Shown here piece by piece: positions 6,793 through 11,419 of a DNA stretch of 11,419 nt. The notes below the pieces were generated by a model that saw only the letters and a program-made list of their open reading frames with translations, made no database searches and was not told the DNA's origin. Position 1 is the first letter of the stretch; each line of letters begins with the position of its first letter. The DNA is from Alphaproteobacteria bacterium (GTDB lineage Bacteria; Pseudomonadota; Alphaproteobacteria; Puniceispirillales; UBA1172), in contig JALRFL010000035.1 of assembly GCA_023259875.1 (NCBI GenBank), forward strand, positions 1-11,419. The letters are read 5' to 3'. The position numbers were made by a program, and so were the translations under genes.

Positions 6793-7854
6793 TCAATTTA
6801 ACAAAAACTGCCGCCCCAACCACCGAAAACGACCGGTATCTTTACCATCCTCTAGGACTGGCATGGTACAGTTGATGCGGCTACGGGGTGAGGTTATGGG
6901 TTGCGGCAGGCGAATTTCAATGCGGCGACCAAGTGGTATTGTATCCACTCGTCCCATGCCAGAGGCAAAACAAACTAGACGGCTAAGCGGCTCAATGCCT
7001 TCATCTACGGTAAAACCGATAATGGGGGGGTTGGTTTCCAGTACCATAGAGGGATGGGTCATATCAGATAAAGGGAGAGCCATAGCTTCAACCGCCAAGG
7101 TCAAACGCTGGATATCGCCATAATTTTCATTAAACGCAAAGCGCGGCCATTCATAGCTATCTATGCTAGCATGGGCGATGCCAGAGGCTTGACCAAAGGC
7201 CGCCTCAAAACCCATATCTTTAATCATATCACGCACAGCCAAGCTATATTCGCCATAAGGGTAAGCAAAGAAAACGGGCTCCTCTCCTAGCTCTGCAAGA
7301 AAACGGGCGTTAGAGGTGATGATTTCTTGCCGCGCTTCATCAAGGGAGAGCTGGTGCATATGCGGATGCGAATGCGATTGTGAGCCGATAGTGACGCCAG
7401 CGGCTTTCATTTCTCTGATTTGATCCCATGTGGCATAACCGTTTAAGTTTTGATCTATCGCCTTGGTGGCAACAAAAATCGTAAAGGGATACCCGTAGGA
7501 TTGCAGGCGAGGAAAGGCTTCTTCATAAACGGATAAAAAGGCATCATCAATGGTGATGGCAAGCGCTTTATCAGGAAGGTCTTCCCCGGATTTGAGTTTA
7601 GCAACAATCTCAGCCAAAGGCAGAACCACCCAGCCCTTGTCTTTGATTGTTGCCAGATGGGCATCAAACATCTCAAGCGAGATATTGGTAGATGGCAATC
7701 GCCCTTCCCCAAAACGGTGATACATGATGATGCTAGCATCGTCACTGGCATGGGCAGGGGCCATAAGAAAAGGAAACAACACCATCGGCACAAAAACCGC
7801 AGTGGTTATCGCTCGCAAAAGGGTCATTTTGATACTGTTAACAAATCTACCCAT
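6793..7854 (-). CDS. Secreted polysaccharide deacetylase, NodB-fold (CE4-like), with extra C-terminal region
   Basis: The 353-residue protein starts with a Sec signal peptide (hydrophobic stretch FVPMVLFPFLM, likely cut after APAHA near residue 36), so it acts in the periplasm or outside. A NodB-type domain follows. It has MYHRFGEG (44-51), the metal-binding Asp pair in ITIDDA (D103, D104), GSQSHSHPHM (157-166) and FAYPYGEYS (196-204). CE4 enzymes remove N- or O-acetyl groups from glycans such as peptidoglycan, chitin or poly-GlcNAc; the substrate here is unknown. In the second motif, where families usually have H-[ST]-x-x-H, the first position is Gln159, while His161 and His163 are present. 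Residues from about 260 form a C-terminal region I do not recognise, with Cys295 and Cys329 as a possible disulfide. I prefer the ATG at 7854 over the in-frame GTG at 7860 because AAGG (7862-7865) sits 7 bases from the ATG but only 1 base from the GTG. Confidence 0.85.
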   Translation of the reverse strand: MGRFVNSIKMTLLRAITTAVFVPMVLFPFLMAPAHASDDASIIMYHRFGEGRLPSTNISLEMFDAHLATIKDKGWVVLPLAEIVAKLKSGEDLPDKALAITIDDAFLSVYEEAFPRLQSYGYPFTIFVATKAIDQNLNGYATWDQIREMKAAGVTIGSQSHSHPHMHQLSLDEARQEIITSNARFLAELGEEPVFFAYPYGEYSLAVRDMIKDMGFEAAFGQASGIAHASIDSYEWPRFAFNENYGDIQRLTLAVEAMALPLSDMTHPSMVLETNPPIIGFTVDEGIEPLSRLVCFASGMGRVDTIPLGRRIEIRLPQPITSPRSRINCTMPVLEDGKDTGRFRWLGRQFLLN

Positions 7855-7861
7855 GGTCACA

Positions 7862-7865
7862 CCTT
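7862..7865 (-). promoter_or_regulatory. Ribosome binding site that decides the deacetylase start
   Basis: On the minus strand the bases read AAGG, then 7 bases, then ATG at 7854. The alternative GTG at 7860 would leave a 1-base gap, too short for initiation. A third in-frame ATG near 7827, just before the hydrophobic segment, has no Shine-Dalgarno match. Confidence 0.6.
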
Positions 7866-7883
7866 GCTGTTTTCACAGGATAG

Positions 7884-7912
7884 ATTTAGCATGGTGATAG
7901 CAAACGCATCAA
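7884..7912 (-). promoter_or_regulatory. Weak candidate promoter for the deacetylase gene in the divergent gap
   Basis: On the minus strand, TTGATG (7907-7912) and CTAAAT (7884-7889) are separated by 17 bases and point toward the deacetylase. The -35 is a fair match and the -10 is poor. The same 77-bp gap must also hold any promoter for tsaB on the + strand, for which I found no convincing hexamer pair. The call rests on position and by-eye matching only. Confidence 0.25.
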
Positions 7913-7931
7913 TCGGAAAAGGCAAATCAGC

Positions 7932-8636
7932 ATGCTAATCCTTGGCATAGAGGCAAGTGGTAACAGCGCGTCCGTGGCACTGGTTCAAGACGAAATCACC
8001 TTAGCCTCAGTCACACGGCAGGATCGGCATGGTCATGCTGGCTGGATTACCGAAATGGTTGATAGCCTGTTGGCGGAGGCAAAGTCTGACTTTTCTGCGA
8101 TTAGTCATATTGCCGTCGGCTGTGGGCCGGGGTCATTTACCGGTATCCGCGTGGGCTTAGCCGCCGCCCATGGGTATGGGCTAGGCCTTGGCATTCCGGT
8201 TCTTGGGGTCTCATCGCTGGCAAGCTTGGCTTATGGCGCAGATGCTGATCATCGCGCTTTGGCACTCATAGATACTCGCCGCGGCCATCTGTTTGCGCAG
8301 ATGTTTTCTGGTGGTAAAGCCATCAGCGAGGTTTATGACGCCTCGCAGGATGAATTGGTGGATCACCTTTCCGCTCATCTCAGTCAAGATGACCATCAGG
8401 GTGCGGCAGGGCTTTTTGTTCATGGATGTGCCGCCTCCACCATTGCTGATATTTTGTCTAAACGAGGTCATGTGATTCCACAATATCAGGATGCAGACCC
8501 TGATGCGATCATGGCGGCAAGTATGGTGGCTTCGAGGCTCGCCAATGGCGAAACAGAGGCGGATTTTCCAGCCACGCCGCATTATCATTCCTCACCCTTG
8601 CTAGGGCCTGCCAAGGCAAAACTGGGGCAGGGGTGA
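7932..8636 (+). CDS. tsaB: tRNA N6-threonylcarbamoyladenosine biosynthesis protein TsaB
   Basis: TsaB is the ASKHA-fold partner of TsaD. With TsaE it supports transfer of the threonylcarbamoyl group to A37 of tRNAs reading ANN codons. The 234-residue protein opens with MLILGIEASGNSASVAL, the family's first beta-hairpin. It contains the diagnostic GCGPGSFTGIRVG at residues 63-75 and LALIDTRRGHLFAQMF at about 110-125. The length is typical for bacterial TsaB, which lacks TsaD's metal-binding histidines. An AAGG (7919-7922) about 9 bases before the ATG can serve as ribosome site. The TGA stop overlaps the rimI ATG, so the two are likely coupled. TsaD and TsaE genes are not in this window. Confidence 0.95.
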   Translation: MLILGIEASGNSASVALVQDEITLASVTRQDRHGHAGWITEMVDSLLAEAKSDFSAISHIAVGCGPGSFTGIRVGLAAAHGYGLGLGIPVLGVSSLASLAYGADADHRALALIDTRRGHLFAQMFSGGKAISEVYDASQDELVDHLSAHLSQDDHQGAAGLFVHGCAASTIADILSKRGHVIPQYQDADPDAIMAASMVASRLANGETEADFPATPHYHSSPLLGPAKAKLGQG

Positions 8637-9079
8637 TGCAGATCAGCTTTCGCGCGATGACAGATGCTGATCTTGCGGCCATTGATGCGATTAATGAACA
8701 CGCGGCGGCGCGATTAACAGGGCTGATGGGTCAGCCGGCCTTTGTTGGAATGATGGTCTGTTTGATGACTGGGGATATGCCAGTTGGTTACATTGCTGGT
8801 CTGTCGATCAAGGGTGAGGCGGATATTATTGATCTGGCGGTAGGCAAAGCTTATCGGCGTCAGGGCATCGCACGACAAATGATCATGCGATTTTGCACCG
8901 AACATGGGCAACATATAACACATCTTGAGGTGGCGGCATCGAATCACGCGGCGCGCCAGCTTTATCAGTCGCTGGGTTTTGTGGAAACAGGCCGCCGGCA
9001 GGGTTATTATCCCTCCGGAAAAGGCATGGCTAATGCGGATGATGCGGTGCGGATGACACGATCTGGACAGGCAGGATAA
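8636..9079 (+). CDS. rimI: GNAT N-acetyltransferase, RimI-type (ribosomal protein S18 alanine acetyltransferase)
   Basis: The 147-residue GNAT protein has the acetyl-CoA pyrophosphate-binding motif RRQGIA at residues 74-79. Its C-terminal signature, LEVAASNHAARQLYQSLGF followed by ETGRRQGYY, is characteristic of RimI, which acetylates the N-terminal amino group of ribosomal protein S18 in E. coli. Broader protein N-terminal acetylation is possible. The ATG at 8636 shares its A with the tsaB stop (TGATG). An in-frame GTG at 8633 adds one residue and cannot be excluded, but the AGG at 8629-8631 suits the ATG better. tsaB-rimI adjacency is widespread in bacteria and supports the call over a generic GNAT label. 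Confidence 0.9.
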   Translation: MQISFRAMTDADLAAIDAINEHAAARLTGLMGQPAFVGMMVCLMTGDMPVGYIAGLSIKGEADIIDLAVGKAYRRQGIARQMIMRFCTEHGQHITHLEVAASNHAARQLYQSLGFVETGRRQGYYPSGKGMANADDAVRMTRSGQAG

Positions 9080-9141
9080 TCTATCCATTAGGGTGGATGC
9101 GTCTTGACACCTGATGCCGCCATGATAAAGGGATAGCAGAC

Positions 9142-9145
9142 AGGA
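9142..9145 (+). promoter_or_regulatory. Ribosome binding site that favours the second ATG of miaB
   Basis: AGGA (9142-9145) lies 8 bases before the ATG at 9154. The upstream in-frame ATG at 9145 overlaps this site and would depend on AAGGGA (9128-9133), 11 bases away. Spacing and the conserved protein start (MVKKLYIKTYGCQMN) both favour 9154. Confidence 0.5.
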
Positions 9146-9153
9146 TGATAGCG

Positions 9154-10551
9154 ATGGTCAAAAAGCTTTATATCAAAACCTATGGATGCCAGATGAATGT
9201 GTATGACTCGGCGCGGATGGCGGATACGCTTTCGCCACTAGGTTATGTTGAAACATCGCAATTAGATGACGCCGATATGGTAGTCATCAACACTTGCCAT
9301 ATTCGTGAAAAAGCATCGGAAAAGGTATTTTCTGAATTAGGCCGATTGCGAAAGATGAAATCTGCCCGCCAAGAACAAGAAAACCGCGATATGACCATTG
9401 CCGTGGCCGGATGTGTGGCACAGGCGGAGGGTGAAGAAATCGCTCGCCGTGCCCCATGGGTGGATATGATTGTCGGCCCCCAAGCCTATCACACCTTACC
9501 TCAACTGGTGAGCCAACTTGACCCAGCCTCACGGCAAGCGGTGATCAATACGGATTTCCCTGTTGAGGATAAGTTTGATTTTCTTCCCGAAGAACATACT
9601 CCGCGTGGCCCTGCGGCATTTTTATCTGTGCAAGAAGGATGCGATAAATTCTGCACTTTCTGTGTTGTCCCCTATACGCGTGGGGCAGAGTTTTCACGCC
9701 CAGTAAAAAGCATCATGGCTGAAGCAAAACGGCTAATCCAAAGCGGAACCGTAGAGCTAAACCTGTTGGGTCAGAATGTTAATGCTTGGCATGGCGAAGC
9801 CGAAGATGGCCAGACATGGAGTTTTGGCAGATTGCTTTACGCTCTCGCAGAACTCAATGGGTTAAAACGCATTCGCTATACCACGTCACATCCCTTGGAT
9901 ATGCATGATGAGCTTTATGACGCGCATGCGGAAATTCCACAACTGATGCCGTATTTGCATTTGCCGGTGCAATCTGGCTCTGACCGTATACTGGCGGCGA
10001 TGAACCGGCGCCATGACCGCGACACCTATTTCCGGATTATTGACCGTCTGCGCGAAGCGCGGCCAAATATGGCTTTAAGCGGTGATTTTATTGTCGGCTT
10101 TCCGGGGGAAACCGACCGTGATTTTGCTGATACCCTCAATTTGATTGATAGGGTGAATTATGCGTCGGCATATTCTTTCAAATACAGCCCTCGCCCTGGT
10201 ACACCTGCCGCAGGTCATGATGATCAAATTGATGAAGCGGTGAAATCAGAACGGCTGGCAGGGTTGCAACAGTTATTGGCCTCGCAACAGCAGATGTTCA
10301 ATCATTCCAAATTGGGTGAGGTGATGGATGTTCTGATCGAAAGACCCGCAAGCCGCGAAGGCCAAAAGGCCGGACGATCACCTTGGATGCAGGCTGTACA
10401 TTTCAGCGAGAAATCTGGTGAAATTGGTGATATAATACCTGTGAAGATTGTCGCCGCTTATCAGAACAGCCTCGCTGGTGAACGGGCAAACACATCAGAG
10501 GCAAGCGGAAGAAAAGAGATTGCAGGAACAGACCAGCGTGAAACCAGATAA
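9154..10551 (+). CDS. miaB: tRNA (N6-isopentenyl adenosine(37)-C2)-methylthiotransferase MiaB
   Basis: MiaB is a radical-SAM enzyme that converts i6A37 to ms2i6A37 in tRNAs reading UNN codons, using two [4Fe-4S] clusters. The 465 residues show the expected three domains. The N-terminal UPF0004 domain has Cys12 (YGCQMN), Cys48 (INTCHIREKASEKVFSELG) and Cys87 (VAGCVAQAEG), ligands of the auxiliary cluster. The radical-SAM domain has the C-x3-C-x2-C motif at Cys163, Cys167 and Cys170, followed by VVPYTRG. A C-terminal TRAM-like domain begins near LGEVMDVLIERP. The INTC and GQNVNAW motifs separate it from RimO and MtaB relatives. After the TRAM domain a polar tail of about 20 residues ends in DQRETR. 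An alternative start at 9145 would add three residues. The partner dimethylallyltransferase gene miaA is not in the window. phoH overlaps its last 14 bases. Confidence 0.96.
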   Translation: MVKKLYIKTYGCQMNVYDSARMADTLSPLGYVETSQLDDADMVVINTCHIREKASEKVFSELGRLRKMKSARQEQENRDMTIAVAGCVAQAEGEEIARRAPWVDMIVGPQAYHTLPQLVSQLDPASRQAVINTDFPVEDKFDFLPEEHTPRGPAAFLSVQEGCDKFCTFCVVPYTRGAEFSRPVKSIMAEAKRLIQSGTVELNLLGQNVNAWHGEAEDGQTWSFGRLLYALAELNGLKRIRYTTSHPLDMHDELYDAHAEIPQLMPYLHLPVQSGSDRILAAMNRRHDRDTYFRIIDRLREARPNMALSGDFIVGFPGETDRDFADTLNLIDRVNYASAYSFKYSPRPGTPAAGHDDQIDEAVKSERLAGLQQLLASQQQMFNHSKLGEVMDVLIERPASREGQKAGRSPWMQAVHFSEKSGEIGDIIPVKIVAAYQNSLAGERANTSEASGRKEIAGTDQRETR

Positions 10552-11419
10552 CGATACCACCGGCCGCATCACTCTGGAATTCGATGATAATCAGGTGCTT
10601 CCCCTGCTTTATGGTCATCACAACAGCAATCTGGCGCATATTGAAAAAGAACTGAATGTCAGGCTTGATTCCTTTGGCAATATTATCCAAATCTCTGGCC
10701 AGCACGATAATATGGAAACCGCGCGGAATACGCTTGAGGCGCTTTATCAACGTATGTCCAAGACCGAAAAAACCATGGAGGCGTCAAAAGGCATGATTGA
10801 TGATGCTCTGAGACTGGCAAAATCCGAAGCCCCGAATGCGATGGCGCGTTTTGCTAACAACACTGGCGCTATCACCAGTTGGAAAAAAACAGTCACCGCC
10901 AAAAGCAAAACTCAGCAAGATTATGTTGATGCTATTGACCGCCATGATGTGATTTTTGGGGTTGGCCCTGCGGGGACAGGAAAAACCTATCTGGCGGTAG
11001 CAAAAGCCGTTGAGGCGTTAAAAGCAAGACAGGTTGAGCGTATCATTCTTTCCCGACCTGCGGTTGAGGCAGGGGAAAGATTAGGGTTTTTGCCTGGGGA
11101 TATGAAAGAAAAAGTTGATCCGTATCTGCGACCTCTTTATGACGCGCTATATGACATGATGCCATCAGATAAAATGGATCGTATGCTTGCATCGGGTCAG
11201 ATTGAAATTGCGCCTCTTGCCTTTATGCGTGGCCGAACGCTAGCGCAAGCCTTTGTGATTATTGATGAGGCACAAAATACCACCCCCGTGCAAATGAAGA
11301 TGGTGTTGACCAGACTTGGTGATGATTCCAAAATGGTGATCACGGGTGATCTGGGGCAGGTGGATTTGCCTAATGGCCAGATTTCAGGGCTTGCCGAAGC
11401 GGTAGAATTGCTGGATGGT
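10538..11419 (+). CDS. PhoH-like ATPase (PhoL/YbeZ type), 3' end cut off by the window
   Basis: 294 codons are open to the right edge without a stop; the family is usually about 320-350 residues, so only the C-terminus is missing. An N-terminal KH-like segment (about residues 20-55, YGHHNSNLAHIEKELNVRL) is followed by the PhoH P-loop ATPase domain. Walker A is GPAGTGKT at residues 143-150. The family block SRPAVEAGERLGFLPGD is at about 172-188, and Walker B is VIIDEAQN at 240-247. TGDLGQVDLP lies near residue 270. PhoH-like proteins are linked to RNA metabolism, and the gene commonly stands beside the rRNA-maturation endonuclease gene ybeY, expected just outside this window. The start is uncertain. 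I chose GTG at 10538, with AGGA 10 bases upstream (10524-10527) and a 14-base overlap with miaB. TTG at 10520 is the alternative, and no ATG is suitably placed. Confidence 0.93.
   Translation, partial: MKPDNDTTGRITLEFDDNQVLPLLYGHHNSNLAHIEKELNVRLDSFGNIIQISGQHDNMETARNTLEALYQRMSKTEKTMEASKGMIDDALRLAKSEAPNAMARFANNTGAITSWKKTVTAKSKTQQDYVDAIDRHDVIFGVGPAGTGKTYLAVAKAVEALKARQVERIILSRPAVEAGERLGFLPGDMKEKVDPYLRPLYDALYDMMPSDKMDRMLASGQIEIAPLAFMRGRTLAQAFVIIDEAQNTTPVQMKMVLTRLGDDSKMVITGDLGQVDLPNGQISGLAEAVELLDG

Noticed and set aside
6789..6836. CCGGTC/GACCGG inverted repeat at the convergent gene ends as a bidirectional terminator
   Set aside because: The 6-bp arms are 36 bases apart, mostly inside the deacetylase coding end, and no T-tract follows on either strand.
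7657..7938. 93-codon + strand open frame opposite the start of the deacetylase
   Set aside because: It is antisense to a well supported gene with a signal peptide and NodB motifs, has low-complexity basic composition and matches nothing I recognise.
8714..9088. 124-codon minus-strand open frame opposite rimI
   Set aside because: It lies entirely opposite a textbook GNAT/RimI gene and is rich in His, Arg and Cys, as expected of antisense translation.
9083..9109. Hairpin ATCCA/TGGAT and TTGACA between rimI and miaB as terminator plus promoter
   Set aside because: The 5-bp stem has no T-tract, and the best -10 candidate after TTGACA (GATAAA, 14-base spacing) is badly spaced. Kept only as part of a finding.
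10403..10750. 115-codon minus-strand open frame across the miaB/phoH boundary
   Set aside because: Both strands are open by chance; the + strand encodes clear MiaB and PhoH families, and the minus frame shows no recognisable motif.
1..11419. Novel defence, mobile or RNA-based system
   Set aside because: Every coding region belongs to a recognisable housekeeping or envelope family, gaps are under 100 bases, and no direct repeats, integrase, transposase, tRNA or structured RNA was seen.

Overview
The window looks like a stretch of alphaproteobacterial housekeeping chromosome of moderate GC content. It carries two gene blocks that are commonly found together in Alphaproteobacteria: glnD-murJ-trpS-nfu and tsaB-rimI-miaB-phoH. 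Protein motifs, gene order and the intermediate GC content would fit a marine lineage such as the SAR116/Puniceispirillum group, but that placement is an inference and no rRNA gene or marker search supports it here.

Layout from left to right, all on the + strand unless noted. Bases 1-76 do not belong with what follows. They are about 75% GC and, read on the minus strand, encode the glycine-rich SAM-binding segment of a MidA/NDUFAF7-type methyltransferase. From about base 75 the sequence is glnD without its N-terminal part. glnD overlaps murJ (lipid II flippase) by 4 bases. trpS (tryptophanyl-tRNA synthetase) follows after 85 bp. A 95-bp gap with a plausible promoter and a short palindrome then leads to an Nfu-type Fe-S scaffold gene, and 24 bp later to a membrane-anchored Bax-like glucosaminidase gene. 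A NodB-type polysaccharide deacetylase lies on the minus strand and converges on the glucosaminidase gene. Beyond the divergent 77-bp gap the + strand resumes with tsaB, rimI (stop/start overlap), miaB and a phoH-like ATPase gene that overlaps the end of miaB and runs off the right edge.

Functionally the window combines nitrogen signalling (glnD), envelope construction and remodelling (murJ, glucosaminidase, deacetylase), Fe-S delivery (nfu) and translation fidelity (trpS, tsaB for t6A37, miaB for ms2i6A37, rimI for ribosomal protein acetylation, phoH beside a translation cluster). MiaB is a two-cluster Fe-S enzyme, so nfu supplies a plausible link between the blocks.

I did not find a previously undescribed system. 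The most notable observations are the chimeric left end, the insertion of two cell-wall genes between nfu and tsaB, a missing canonical metal-ligand histidine in the deacetylase, and a palindrome over the putative nfu promoter. No gene-free stretch exceeds 100 bases, and I saw no RNA genes, insertion sequences or CRISPR repeats.
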